Positions 25,510-33,954 of a stretch of DNA of 40,821 nt are shown one piece after another (positions within the stretch are counted from its first letter, which is position 1; every line of letters begins with the position of its first letter). Under the pieces are notes generated by a model. That model was not told where the DNA came from. It saw only the letters and a program-made list of their open reading frames with translations, and ran no database searches. The translations under genes were made by a program, and so were the position numbers. Source of the DNA: Betaproteobacteria bacterium (GTDB lineage: Bacteria > Pseudomonadota > Gammaproteobacteria > Burkholderiales > Rhodocyclaceae); NCBI GenBank assembly GCA_016234745.1, contig JACRAR010000067.1:1-40821 (forward strand), read 5' to 3'.

Positions 25510-26197
25510 CGGAATCGACCGCAGTGCCCGGCTGTCGCTTGTCTTCCAGAATGGTTCCAAATTGCAGAATCTCAGCTTCATGTGCCGGATCGCGCCACGG
25601 CTCACGCAGTGCGGCCTCGTACCAGCTTTGCATCGCCGGTAATGCCAGAAGCTGCCTGGCATAGCCGGCAGCCGCTGCTCCGAGCGTCAGCCCGTAGGTG
25701 CTGACACGAAACGCGACTGGCGCAAAAAACGCATCGGCCGCATGAAACCGGTTTCCGGACAGGAAGGGGCCGCCAAAGCGCTCAAGGCCCTCCGTCCACA
25801 GTTCGTCGATGCGCGCGATATCTCGTTGCAACGCATCAGGGCTTTCAGTCAGTCGCACGCGGATTCCGCAATTCATGCTGCAATGCTGGCGCAACGCGTT
25901 GAAACCCGAGTGCATTTCCGCAGTGACAGAGCGTTCCCAGGCACGAACTTTCTTGTCTTCCGACCAAACGCCGTCGTGCCGTTCAGCCAGGTACTCGACG
26001 ATCGCGAGAGAATCCCAGACCACCGTATCGCCATCGTGCAGACAAGGAACATGGCCGCTGGGTGAAAAATCGCGGAAAGAGCAAGACCCGAAAGAGAATA
26101 TTTTCTCCTCAAAGGGGATCTGTAGCTGACGCATCAGTATCCAGGGTCGCAAGGACCATGACGAGTAATTCTTGTTGGCGATGAAAAGCTGGTACAT
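25493..26197 (-). CDS. glutathione S-transferase family protein
   Basis: The proposed start is ATG 26197 (MYQLFIANKNYSSWSLRPW, 234 residues); the 15 codons before it are not family-like. The N-terminal thioredoxin-fold domain (~1-78) contains the S-S-W-S-L-R-PW segment at the usual catalytic Ser position, the cis-Pro (SGHVPCLHDG) and the glutathione-binding DSLAIVEYLAE. The C-terminal helical domain (~85-215) contains FHAADAFFAPVAFRV, the N-capping box region. This is the GST subgroup with Ser/Cys near the N-terminus, of unknown substrate, probably acting in detoxification. Confidence 0.9.
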   Translation of the reverse strand: MYQLFIANKNYSSWSLRPWILMRQLQIPFEEKIFSFGSCSFRDFSPSGHVPCLHDGDTVVWDSLAIVEYLAERHDGVWSEDKKVRAWERSVTAEMHSGFNALRQHCSMNCGIRVRLTESPDALQRDIARIDELWTEGLERFGGPFLSGNRFHAADAFFAPVAFRVSTYGLTLGAAAAGYARQLLALPAMQSWYEAALREPWRDPAHEAEILQFGTILEDKRQPGTAVDSVNPLR

Positions 26198-26304
26198 GGC
26201 AGGGCATCCTCTAATCGAGTGACGGGCGTTTGTTGGCCTCATCAGTATACGACCAGCCGGACATTTTTGCGCCAGGGTACCCTTCTGCCCAAGCGGCGCA
26301 GGGA

Positions 26305-26327
26305 AGATTCGAATAGAATTCGGATCT
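26305..26327. promoter_or_regulatory. imperfect 23-bp palindrome upstream of the decarboxylase-pump operon
   Basis: AGATTCGAAT (26305-26314) and ATTCGGATCT (26318-26327) are inverted repeats matching at 9 of 10 positions with an AGA spacer. It lies 53 bp before the biotin-carrier start and is the only clear operator-like structure in this gap. The protein that would bind it is unknown. Confidence 0.35.
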
Positions 26328-26379
26328 TAGGGTCCTGAATTGATCCGCCCTGAACCGTCCAATGAAAAGGAGAATAGCG

Positions 26380-26595
26380 ATGCCTACGGAGATCACTGCC
26401 CCAATGTCGGGAAGGATTGCAGCAGTTCTGTGCAAGCCCGGCGATCAGGTGAAGCTTGAAGACGAACTGCTGATGCTGGAAGCGTTGAAAATGGAAAACC
26501 CCATTTTCGCCCCCGCCGACGGCAAGGTTGTCGAGATCAAGGTTGCTGAAGGCGCCATGGTCGAAGCCAACCAGGTTCTGATGGTGATCGACTAA
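26380..26595 (+). CDS. biotin/lipoyl-attachment carrier protein of a decarboxylase
   Basis: The start is ATG 26380 (71 residues), with AAGGAG 8 bp upstream; an earlier ATG at 26362 would put that ribosome site inside the gene. The whole protein is one biotinyl domain: ITAPMSGRIAAVLCKPGDQVK, then the target lysine K37 in EALKMEN, then VVEIKVAEGAMVEANQVLMVID. Biotin domains usually read AMKM; the Leu before Lys is a mild variation. It would carry CO2 from a carboxyltransferase to the membrane beta subunit encoded two genes on. It is unusually short and free-standing, as in malonate- and glutaconyl-CoA-type systems. Lipoylation is less likely given the KMEN context. Confidence 0.88.
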   Translation: MPTEITAPMSGRIAAVLCKPGDQVKLEDELLMLEALKMENPIFAPADGKVVEIKVAEGAMVEANQVLMVID

Positions 26596-26623
26596 TCAGC
26601 TGCGCTTCACGGGAGGCAAACAA

Positions 26624-26797
26624 GTGGACTATTTCCTGGGGTCAGTCAAATTGATGCTGATCATCTATGCGCTGGCGGCCGTCATTTCAATGCTGGCCGC
26701 CTGGGTGATCAAGCTGATATTCGCCGCCATCCGCAGCCGTCCCGTTCCTGCTGCTGCGGCGAAAACTTCAAATTCCTCCCCGTCCAAGGCGCCCTGA
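26624..26797 (+). CDS. small OadG-like membrane subunit
   Basis: This 57-residue gene uses GTG 26624, with GGGAGG 7 bp upstream. It encodes a single hydrophobic helix (LIIYALAAVISMLAAWVIKLIF, described as residues ~12-33) followed by a Pro/Ala/Ser/Lys-rich tail. This matches the shape of the gamma (OadG) subunit of Na+-pumping decarboxylases: one membrane span and a flexible Pro/Ala-rich cytoplasmic part. It lies between the biotin carrier gene (28 bp upstream) and the beta-subunit gene (2 bp downstream), the expected place. Sequence conservation in OadG is low, so the assignment rests on shape and context. Confidence 0.75.
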   Translation: MDYFLGSVKLMLIIYALAAVISMLAAWVIKLIFAAIRSRPVPAAAAKTSNSSPSKAP

Positions 26798-26799
26798 CC

Positions 26800-28005
26800 A
26801 TGCCGCAAATCGACATTCTGTACATTTTTCAGGGCATCGCCACCCTGGTTGCGTCCGATCCAACCATCATCGCGGCAAGAATTGTACTGATCCTGCTGGG
26901 GATCGCTTTTGTCTACCTGGGCGCCAAAGGCACGCTCGAACCCTTGATCATGATTCCGATGGGCATGGGAATGTCTTCCGTGAATGCCGCCGTGCTCTAT
27001 CTTTCCGGCACCACCATGGGCACGATCTTTCTCGATCCGATGGCCAGCGAGCCGTCGCAACTCATGGACGTGCTGCAGATCAACTTTTTGCAGCCCATTT
27101 ATACCTTCACCTTCAGCAACGGCCTGATCGCCTGCCTGGTCTTCATGGGCATCGGCGTCATCACCGATATCGGCTACATGATGATTTCACCGATGCGCAG
27201 CATGTTCATCGCCCTGTGCGCCGAACTGGGCACCTTGCTGACCTTTCCGATCGCAGTCGCCATGGGCCTCACCTACAAGGAAGCGGCAGCAATCGCCATG
27301 GTTGGCGGCGCCGACGGCCCGATGGTGCTGTACACCTCACTGATGCTGGCGAAAGACCTGTTCGTGCCCATCACCATCGTCGCCTACCTCTACCTGAGCC
27401 TGACCTACGCCGGCTATCCCTACCTGATCCGGCTCATGATCCCAAAAAAATTGCGCGGCATCGCCATGGATCCGCGGCAGATACCCAGCTTCACCAAGGC
27501 CGAGAAAATGACTTTTGCGGTAATCATCTGCGCCCTGCTCTGCCTTTTGTTGCCTGTGGCGGCACCCCTATTCATGTCCTTCTTCCTCGGCATCGTGATC
27601 CGGGAATCGGGCGTGACACCATTTGTCGATTTCATCAGCGGTCCGGTGCTGTATGGCTCGACCTTCTTCCTCGGATTGTTGCTGGGTGTGCTCTGTGAAG
27701 CGGCTACGATTCTCAACCCGAAGGTGGTTCTGTTGCTGGCACTGGGCATCACCGCTTTGCTCATCTCGGGTATCGGCGGAATCATCGGCGGCTATATCGT
27801 CTATTGGACCAGCGGCCGCAAGTACAACCCGGTCATCGGCATTGCCGGGGTGTCCTGTGTGCCGACCACGGCCAAGGTGGCGCAGAAGGAAGCGCGCGAC
27901 GCCAACAAGTTCGCCGTGATCCTGCCCTGGGCGATGGGCGCGAACATCTGCGGGGTCATCACCTCGGCCATCATTGCCGCAGTCTATGTGACCCTGCTGC
28001 GCTGA
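26800..28005 (+). CDS. Na+-translocating decarboxylase beta subunit (OadB/MadB/GcdB family)
   Basis: The 401-residue integral membrane protein has about 9-11 hydrophobic segments. It decarboxylates carboxybiotin and couples this to Na+ export. Family hallmarks are the opening IFQGIATL, GTLEPLIMIPMG, the GGADGPM motif at 169-175 whose D172 corresponds to the essential membrane aspartate (D203 in the Klebsiella enzyme), and the conserved end segment NPVIGIAGVSCVPTTAKVAQKEARDANKFAVILPWAMGANICGVI (quoted here only as landmark, residues ~348-390). Start ATG 26800 follows the OadG-like stop by 2 bp. All key residues look present, so the pump is probably active. Substrate depends on the missing alpha subunit. 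Confidence 0.93.
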   Translation: MPQIDILYIFQGIATLVASDPTIIAARIVLILLGIAFVYLGAKGTLEPLIMIPMGMGMSSVNAAVLYLSGTTMGTIFLDPMASEPSQLMDVLQINFLQPIYTFTFSNGLIACLVFMGIGVITDIGYMMISPMRSMFIALCAELGTLLTFPIAVAMGLTYKEAAAIAMVGGADGPMVLYTSLMLAKDLFVPITIVAYLYLSLTYAGYPYLIRLMIPKKLRGIAMDPRQIPSFTKAEKMTFAVIICALLCLLLPVAAPLFMSFFLGIVIRESGVTPFVDFISGPVLYGSTFFLGLLLGVLCEAATILNPKVVLLLALGITALLISGIGGIIGGYIVYWTSGRKYNPVIGIAGVSCVPTTAKVAQKEARDANKFAVILPWAMGANICGVITSAIIAAVYVTLLR

Positions 28006-28055
28006 GACTTCTTCTACATCTCCGCAGTCGAAATTTGTCAGGGGAGAAGACGGTC

Positions 28056-29588
28056 ATGGACGGTCAGTTTCGCTGGTGGCGCGTAGGCGATCTGGACGGG
28101 TTCTTCGGCCTGTTCGTCGACAACCTCATCCAGCTCATTCTGATCGTCGTGCTGTGCGGGGCGATCCTGAAAATGCCCGGCGAAATGATTTTCGGGCGCA
28201 TCATGCCGGGCGTCGCCGTCAGTCTCCTGATAGGCAACCTGTTCTATGCCTTCCAGGCACGGTCCCTGGCGCGCAGGACCGGACAGGCTCTGGTGACTGC
28301 ACTGCCGTACGGCGTCAACACGGTCTCGCTCTTCGCTTACATCCTGTTCGTGATGAAACCGGTACTGGACCAGACCAATGATGTCGAACTGGCCTGGAAG
28401 GTCGGTCTCGCCGCCTGCCTGGGTTCGGGACTGATCGAACTGGGCGGGGCATTCGTCGCCGGCTGGGTGAAGCGTGTCACGCCACGCGCGGCACTGCTGG
28501 CCACACTGGCCGGCATCGCCATCACCTTCATCTCCATGGATTTCTGTTTTCGAATTTTTGCCGACCCGCTGGTGGGCTTCGTGCCGCTGGCCTTCATCAT
28601 GATCCAGTACATCGGCCGGATTTATTTGCCCGCGGGCGTACCTGCCGGGTTTGTGGCCGTGCTTACCGGCTCCGCACTGGCCTGGGGAATGGGCCGCATG
28701 GATAGTGCCGCGCTGCTGCATGCGCTGCAGGTTCAGGTTCAAATTCCCCATCTGTTCATCACCGATATGATGGATGCCACGTTTTCTGCATACATGATCA
28801 CCTTCCTGCCGGTCATCGTCCCGATGGGACTGTTCAACCTGATGGGCTCGCTGCAGAATCTGGAAAGCGCGGAAGCGGCTGGCGATACCTATCCCGTAAG
28901 GAGCTCTCTTGCCGTCAACGGCCTGGGCACGATCATGGCCGCCTGTTTCGGCAGCGTCTTCCCGACCACAATCTACATCGGACATCCCGGCTGGAAGAAG
29001 ATGGGCGCCGGTGCCGGATACTCCGTCGCCAATGGCATTGCCATCACCCTGCTGTGTCTCTTGGGGTTGGCAGGATTCGTCGCTGCGCTGGTCCCCGTGG
29101 AGGCCGGTGCGGCGATCCTGTTGTGGATAGGGATCACCATTGCGTCCCAGGCCTTTCAGGCCACGCCGAAGGAACATGCACCCGCAGTGGTTGTCGGCTT
29201 CTTTCCGGCATTGGCCGCGTGGGGACTGCTGCTGCTCGAGGGCGGCTTGCGCGCCGCGGGAACCAATGTCGACGCGGTCGGCATGAAAGCCCTGTCCCTG
29301 CAGTTGCCGATTGCAGGCCTAATTTCCCTGGAGCGCGGCTTTATTTTCACATCCATGATCCTCGCCGCGATGACGGTATGCCTGATAGAAAAACATTACC
29401 GCGCGGCTGCCGCATGGGCTGCCGTCGCCGCAGCAATCAGCGCAACCGGATTGATGCATGGCTATACCATCACCAATGGCGCCATCGTCAACGCCTACGG
29501 TCCGGCGCATACCTGGCCTTTCGTGCTGGGGTACGGCGCGATGGCCGCAATCTTTCTCGGCTTCGGGATTCGCGCAAGCAAGAATTAA
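28056..29588 (+). CDS. NCS2/AzgA-like permease
   Basis: The start is ATG 28056 (510 residues) with GGGGAG about 9 bp upstream; the frame is open further upstream only as a shadow of the beta-subunit gene. The protein is almost wholly hydrophobic with about 12-14 membrane spans. Features typical of the nucleobase-cation symporter-2 fold are ALPYGVNTVSLFAYILFVM near residue 80, the TFSAYMITFLPVIVPMGLFNLMGSLQNLESA region, and GSVFPTTIYIGHPGWKKMGAGAGYS. AzgA-type relatives carry purines, but substrate residues cannot be judged by eye. It lies 50 bp after the decarboxylase beta gene and probably imports the acid decarboxylated by that system, driven by the Na+ gradient. Confidence 0.82.
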   Translation: MDGQFRWWRVGDLDGFFGLFVDNLIQLILIVVLCGAILKMPGEMIFGRIMPGVAVSLLIGNLFYAFQARSLARRTGQALVTALPYGVNTVSLFAYILFVMKPVLDQTNDVELAWKVGLAACLGSGLIELGGAFVAGWVKRVTPRAALLATLAGIAITFISMDFCFRIFADPLVGFVPLAFIMIQYIGRIYLPAGVPAGFVAVLTGSALAWGMGRMDSAALLHALQVQVQIPHLFITDMMDATFSAYMITFLPVIVPMGLFNLMGSLQNLESAEAAGDTYPVRSSLAVNGLGTIMAACFGSVFPTTIYIGHPGWKKMGAGAGYSVANGIAITLLCLLGLAGFVAALVPVEAGAAILLWIGITIASQAFQATPKEHAPAVVVGFFPALAAWGLLLLEGGLRAAGTNVDAVGMKALSLQLPIAGLISLERGFIFTSMILAAMTVCLIEKHYRAAAAWAAVAAAISATGLMHGYTITNGAIVNAYGPAHTWPFVLGYGAMAAIFLGFGIRASKN

Positions 29589-29684
29589 TTTGCCTGCTAC
29601 AGAAAACCCCGAATAGCCTAAATCCCATAGCATCATGGAAATGTCAGCTCGCAGCATACCTGCGGAGAAATTTGACAAAGTAAG

Positions 29685-29713
29685 TAGACGCTACGCGTAT
29701 GTAGTGATATGAT
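29685..29713 (+). promoter_or_regulatory. promoter of tRNA-Glu
   Basis: TAGACG (29685-29690) and TATGAT (29708-29713) are spaced 17 bp apart, and the -10 ends 35 bp before the tRNA. A perfect TTGACA at 29672-29677 has no matching -10 at normal spacing. Confidence 0.5.
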
Positions 29714-29748
29714 TCGCGCCGCTTTGTTGTAGCTGTTTTTCAAGTATT

Positions 29749-29824
29749 GACCCTATCGTCTAGAGGCCTAGGACAATACCCTTTCACGGTATGAACCCGG
29801 GTTCGAATCCCGGTGGGGTCGCCA
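29749..29824 (+). tRNA. tRNA-Glu(TTC)
   Basis: This is a 76-nt cloverleaf: acceptor GACCCTA/TGGGGTC, anticodon stem ATACC/GGTAT with loop CTTTCAC (anticodon TTC), GGTTCGAATCC T-arm, discriminator G and encoded CCA at 29822-29824. Confidence 0.96.
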
Positions 29825-29830
29825 GCCATT

Positions 29831-29956
29831 CCCGGGTTTTAGAAACCGGGCCAAAGCGCAAAAAACTTTCGCTCCAAGGGTTTCAGATCTCTGCAAAAGA
29901 TCTGATATGAACTTGGTCGCGGAAGGCGTTTTTGGAATAGTCGCATCCTCCGCGAC
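29831..29956. other. three inverted repeats between tRNA-Glu and aldehyde dehydrogenase
   Basis: The 172-bp gap holds no gene. It contains a CCCGG…CCGGG hairpin (29831-29850), an exact 7-bp inverted repeat TCAGATC/GATCTGA (29883-29905), and an exact 8-bp inverted repeat GTCGCGGA/TCCGCGAC (29916-29956). None is followed by a proper T-run, so they are not clear intrinsic terminators. Confidence 0.4.
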
Positions 29957-29996
29957 AGTAAAGTCCAGTCAGCCATCCACTCCGATCATCCCGTAA

Positions 29997-31436
29997 TCAC
30001 CCCTTGGTTGCCGGCCTGAACTGCATGGCCTTGTACTCCAGAAAATCCTCCAGGCCATATTTGCCAAGCTCCCTCCCGATACCCGATTGCTTGTACCCGC
30101 CAAACGGGGCGAAAATGTTGAAGGGTCCGCCGTTGATGTCGACCTGGCCGGTCCGGATGCGGCGGGCCACTGTCTCCGCGTGCGCATCGGTGGCTGACCA
30201 AACGCCGCCTGCCAGACCATACACGGTGCTGTTGGCGATACGCACTGCGTCGTCTTCATCCTTGTAAGTGATGATGGAAAGCACCGGACCAAAGATTTCT
30301 TCCTGAGCGATCGTGGCATCCCACTTGACGCGACCGAAAACAGTCGGCTGCACGTAGTAGCCGTCAGGATTCACCCCCTCCGGCAGGCTGGCTCCACCGA
30401 TGAGCAGCTGCGCACCCTCCGCGCGGCCTTTGTCAATGTAGTCACGCACGCGGTCAAGCTGCATCTTCGAAGCCAGCGGACCGAGGGTAGTCTCTGGCGC
30501 CATCGGATCGCCCAGCCGGTATGCCTTGGCTGCTTCCACCGCCAGCCGCGCGGCTTCGTCGTAGCGCGATTGCGGCACCAGCATGCGGGTATGCGCGGTA
30601 CAGGTCTGCCCGGAATTCAGAAAACAGTTGCCCACCACGCCCTTGACTGCAACAGCAAAATCGGCGTCGTCGAGAATGATGGCCGCAGACTTGCCGCCGA
30701 GTTCAAGCGCGACCCGCTTGATGCTTGCCGACGCCAATTCCGACACCCGCATGCCGGCGCGCGTGGAACCGGTGAAGGAAACCATGTCGACATCCTTGTC
30801 GGCGACAAGCGCTTCTCCAACCACCGGCCCATAGCCGGTCACCAGATTGAACACACCGGCGGGTACTCCCGCCGCATGGATGATCTCGGCCAGGAGGAAA
30901 GCATTGAGCGGCGCGACTTCCGACGGTTTCAGAACAATTGTGCAACCCGCAGCCAGCGCTGCCGCAACTTTTGCCGCGATCTGGTGCAGCGGGTAGTTCC
31001 AGGGAGTGATTGCCACGACGACCCCGGCCGGTTCACGGACGACCTTTGAATGGCCAACCTGTTCCTCGAAAGGAAAGTCGCTCAACATCCTGGAATACAT
31101 GCCAAAGGTCGCCGTGGGCGAGCCCACCTGAATGCGCTGCGACAGCTTGTAGGGCATCCCCATCTCGAGGGTGATGGTCCTGGCGATTTCGTCGGTACGG
31201 GCTTTGAGGCCTTCCTGGATTTTCTTGAGATACTCGGCGCGCAGCGACGGTGCTGTGGCAGCCCAGCCCTCGAATGCGCGTCGTGCTGCCTGAACTGCAT
31301 CGGCGGCGTCGGCGGCGTTGCCTTCCGGGATCGTTGCCAGACGGGTTCCGTCGGCAGGGCTGAAAACATCGATGCTGCCGTTTCCCTTGGGCGTGACCCA
31401 ACGGCCGTCTATATAAAATTGCCTGTCTTGTCGCAT
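29997..31436 (-). CDS. NAD(P)-dependent aldehyde dehydrogenase
   Basis: The 479-residue enzyme oxidises an aldehyde to the acid. The key residues are all present: N147 in TPWNYP, the cofactor-binding KPSEVAP, FTGSTRAG, the general base E245 in ELGGKS and the nucleophile C279 in NSGQTCTA, plus EEIFGPVLSI and the closing GGYKQSGIGRELGKYGLEDFLEYK. The start at ATG 31436 (MRQDRQFYIDG) fits family length (~475-480). It resembles broad-specificity enzymes annotated as 3-succinoylsemialdehyde- or betaine-aldehyde-like dehydrogenases; the substrate is unresolved. It stands alone on the minus strand; the ThDP enzyme gene, two genes away, could supply an aldehyde. Confidence 0.94.
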   Translation of the reverse strand: MRQDRQFYIDGRWVTPKGNGSIDVFSPADGTRLATIPEGNAADAADAVQAARRAFEGWAATAPSLRAEYLKKIQEGLKARTDEIARTITLEMGMPYKLSQRIQVGSPTATFGMYSRMLSDFPFEEQVGHSKVVREPAGVVVAITPWNYPLHQIAAKVAAALAAGCTIVLKPSEVAPLNAFLLAEIIHAAGVPAGVFNLVTGYGPVVGEALVADKDVDMVSFTGSTRAGMRVSELASASIKRVALELGGKSAAIILDDADFAVAVKGVVGNCFLNSGQTCTAHTRMLVPQSRYDEAARLAVEAAKAYRLGDPMAPETTLGPLASKMQLDRVRDYIDKGRAEGAQLLIGGASLPEGVNPDGYYVQPTVFGRVKWDATIAQEEIFGPVLSIITYKDEDDAVRIANSTVYGLAGGVWSATDAHAETVARRIRTGQVDINGGPFNIFAPFGGYKQSGIGRELGKYGLEDFLEYKAMQFRPATKG

Positions 31437-31577
31437 AAGTTTCGTGTCTCCAGAAAATCCAGAAGAGGCTTGCTCGACTGGTAAAAATAAGGCCTTTTAA
31501 ACGCGCTTGGAATATGCATGGTATCTCATCGCACCATGCTCAGTCCGTCGCCCCATCAAGGAAAGCTAAATGACGGC

Positions 31578-31973
31578 CTACTGTATGTCGCCATCAACAT
31601 AGAACCAACGACCGTCTTCATGCACAAACCGGCTGATCTCATGAAGACGATGCGCGCGGCCATTCACTTTGTAGCGCGCGACAAATTCGACAATGGCATG
31701 CGCCGCATCCTGCTGTTGATGGCGCTTCACTTCCAAACCAGTCCATTTGGTTGCCATGACATCCGGCAAATTCAAGGAATCCGGACGCGTGCCTGGGTGC
31801 CATGTCGCCAGCAAGTATTCAGCACGCAACATGACATACGCAGTATAACGGGAGCGCATCAGCACTTCGGCACTCGCCGCTGTTCCGCCTTCCTCTATGC
31901 AGGGACCGCAGCACATGGCAAAACTGCTGCCACTACCGCATGGGCATTGAATAGTTGGATTGGTCTTGGCCAA
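31578..31973 (-). CDS. YchJ-family SEC-C motif protein
   Basis: The 131-residue protein has the N-terminal zinc-binding SEC-C motif CPCGSGSSFAMCC (C10, C12, C21, C22). A UPF0225/YchJ NTF2-like domain follows, with AEVLMRSRYTAYV, YLLATWHP and HEISRFVHEDGRWFYVDGD. Family function is not established; SEC-C motifs bind Zn2+ and often mediate protein contacts. It sits between the aldehyde dehydrogenase (same strand, 141 bp away) and the divergent ThDP gene. The 253 bp to the latter contain no convincing gene. Confidence 0.92.
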   Translation of the reverse strand: MAKTNPTIQCPCGSGSSFAMCCGPCIEEGGTAASAEVLMRSRYTAYVMLRAEYLLATWHPGTRPDSLNLPDVMATKWTGLEVKRHQQQDAAHAIVEFVARYKVNGRAHRLHEISRFVHEDGRWFYVDGDIQ

Positions 31974-32226
31974 AGCGCCGCTTTCTTCGACATTAGGCGA
32001 CGATAATGGCAGAGAAACAACGGCTCGATCAAGTACTCAGTCGTGCGGTAAGCGTTGGCGCATGTGCTAGGATTTTGTTCGCAGGAAGGTCACAGGCCAG
32101 CGAGGCTGCCCGCAAGTCTCCTTCTGGGCATCTTCAGCGCCCCGAAGTATTCTGTCGGTTTTGCAATGCATTCACCAAAGGCGTGCAGCTATAAGAGCCT
32201 GGCCCACATTTCATAGGAGACAGCGC

Positions 32227-33873
32227 ATGGCGAAAAAAATGACCGGCGGAGAGTCTATCGTCCAGTCCCTCCTGGCGCACAAGATCGATACCTTGTTTGG
32301 AATCCCCGGTGTTCAGACCTATGGTCTGTTCGATGCACTGCACCGGGCTGGCGACAGGATCAAGGTGATCGGCCCCCGCCATGAACAGGCAACCGCTTAC
32401 ATGGCTTTTGGTTACGCCAAATCGACTGGAAAAATCGGGGTGTTTTCCGTCGTGCCGGGACCAGGCGTCCTCAATGCATCCGCAGCAATCTGCACGGCCT
32501 ATGGCGCAAGCACGCCAATACTTTGCATCACGGGGCAGGTTCCGTCAGATTTCATCGGCTCGGGCAAGGGCCACTTACATGAGTTGCCCGATCAACTGGC
32601 AACGCTGCGAACCCTCGTGAAATGGGCCGACCGCATCAATCACCCGGGTGAGGCGCCGGGTCTGGTGGCGGAGGCATTCAAGCAGATGTCCTGCGGCCGA
32701 CCACGGCCAGCAGCGCTGGAAATGCCCTGGGAAGTGTTCAGCATGACGGCACCCGTGGAATTGGCCTGCTCACCGGAAAGCTATGCGCAGATTAATCCTG
32801 ATTTCGACCAGATTGACAAGGCTGCTCATCTCCTCAAGGACGCACGCAATCCGATGATCATGGTCGGCGGCGGTGCTCAAAGCGCCAGCCAGGAAGTGCT
32901 GGAACTGGCGGAACTGCTGCAGGCTCCGGTCGTCTCCTTTCGCGGCGGCAGGGGCATCGTTTCCGACGATCATTACCTCGGCTTCAACTGTGCCGCAGGG
33001 TTCAAGCGCTGGGCGCAGACCGATGTGCTGATCGGCATCGGCTCCCGCTTGGAGCTCCAGTGGTTCCGCTGGCCAGCCATGAACAGGGATATGAAAATCA
33101 TCAATATCGACATCGATCCGACCCAGATGCCCCGCATCAAGCCAGCGGTTCCGATTGTCGGTGACGCACGCGCAGCGACCCGCGGGCTGATCGATGCGAT
33201 TCTTCGCGATCACCAACCACGCCCATCGCGGCGGGAAGAGATGGACGGGATCAAGATTCAGTCTCAGGCTGAAACCCAGAAAATCCAGCCACACAGCGCC
33301 TATCTGCGCGCAATCCGCGATGTGCTGCCGCGCGACGGCTTTTTCGTCGAGGAGATTTGCCAGGCCGGGTTTTCGTCCTATTTCGGATTTCCGGTCTATA
33401 CGCCGCGCAGTTTCGTGACCTGCGGCCACCAGGGAACACTGGGGTTTGGTTATTCCACTTCGCTGGGCGTCAAAGCCGGCAACCCGGACAAGCCGGTCGT
33501 ATCAATTTCTGGCGATGGCGGCTTCATGTTCGGGGTGCAGGAATTGGCCACGGCAGTACAGCACGGCATCAACGTCGTCAGCGTGGTCTTCAACAATGGC
33601 GCCTTCGGCAACGTCCTGCGCGATCAGCAGCAACGTTTCGAAGGCCGCGTCATCGGCGCTGAGCTGCGCAATCCGGATTTCGTGAAACTGGCGGAAAGCT
33701 TTGGCATGGCCGGTCAACGGGTATCCACGCCAGACGCTTTACGCCAAGCCCTGGAAAAGGCTCTGGGGGCAGACGCCCCGGCACTGATTGAAATCCCGAT
33801 AGACCGTGCCAGTGAGGTGTCACCCTGGGAATTCATCATGCCACCAGCCAAACCGGGCTCGTTTTCATATTGA
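32227..33873 (+). CDS. thiamine diphosphate-dependent enzyme (acetolactate synthase-like / 2-oxoacid decarboxylase-like)
   Basis: The start is ATG 32227, preceded by AGGAGA; 548 residues. Three domains are visible. The N-terminal PYR domain has the activating Glu E53 in GPRHEQATAYMAFGYA. The central TPP_enzyme_M domain has VGGGAQSASQEVLELAELL. The C-terminal PP domain carries the ThDP/Mg motif from GDGG (G429) to NN (456-457), 28 residues, as usual. No FAD-specific acetolactate synthase pattern stands out, and the protein is a loner without a small regulatory subunit. Candidates are a 2-oxoacid decarboxylase, a carboligase or a sulfoacetaldehyde/oxalyl-type enzyme. The substrate is unknown. 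Confidence 0.9.
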   Translation: MAKKMTGGESIVQSLLAHKIDTLFGIPGVQTYGLFDALHRAGDRIKVIGPRHEQATAYMAFGYAKSTGKIGVFSVVPGPGVLNASAAICTAYGASTPILCITGQVPSDFIGSGKGHLHELPDQLATLRTLVKWADRINHPGEAPGLVAEAFKQMSCGRPRPAALEMPWEVFSMTAPVELACSPESYAQINPDFDQIDKAAHLLKDARNPMIMVGGGAQSASQEVLELAELLQAPVVSFRGGRGIVSDDHYLGFNCAAGFKRWAQTDVLIGIGSRLELQWFRWPAMNRDMKIINIDIDPTQMPRIKPAVPIVGDARAATRGLIDAILRDHQPRPSRREEMDGIKIQSQAETQKIQPHSAYLRAIRDVLPRDGFFVEEICQAGFSSYFGFPVYTPRSFVTCGHQGTLGFGYSTSLGVKAGNPDKPVVSISGDGGFMFGVQELATAVQHGINVVSVVFNNGAFGNVLRDQQQRFEGRVIGAELRNPDFVKLAESFGMAGQRVSTPDALRQALEKALGADAPALIEIPIDRASEVSPWEFIMPPAKPGSFSY

Positions 33874-33954
33874 CCTTTCATCTTGCCGGAAAATCCAGAC
33901 CCCCTGTATGCCGGCCCGGTCGCACATTCGCGCAAGTCAACAGTTGGAGATGTC

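Noticed and set aside
32006-32194. Small plus-strand frame upstream of the ThDP gene
   Set aside because: It has no ribosome site and no family features, and it lies in the divergent promoter gap between ychJ and the ThDP gene.
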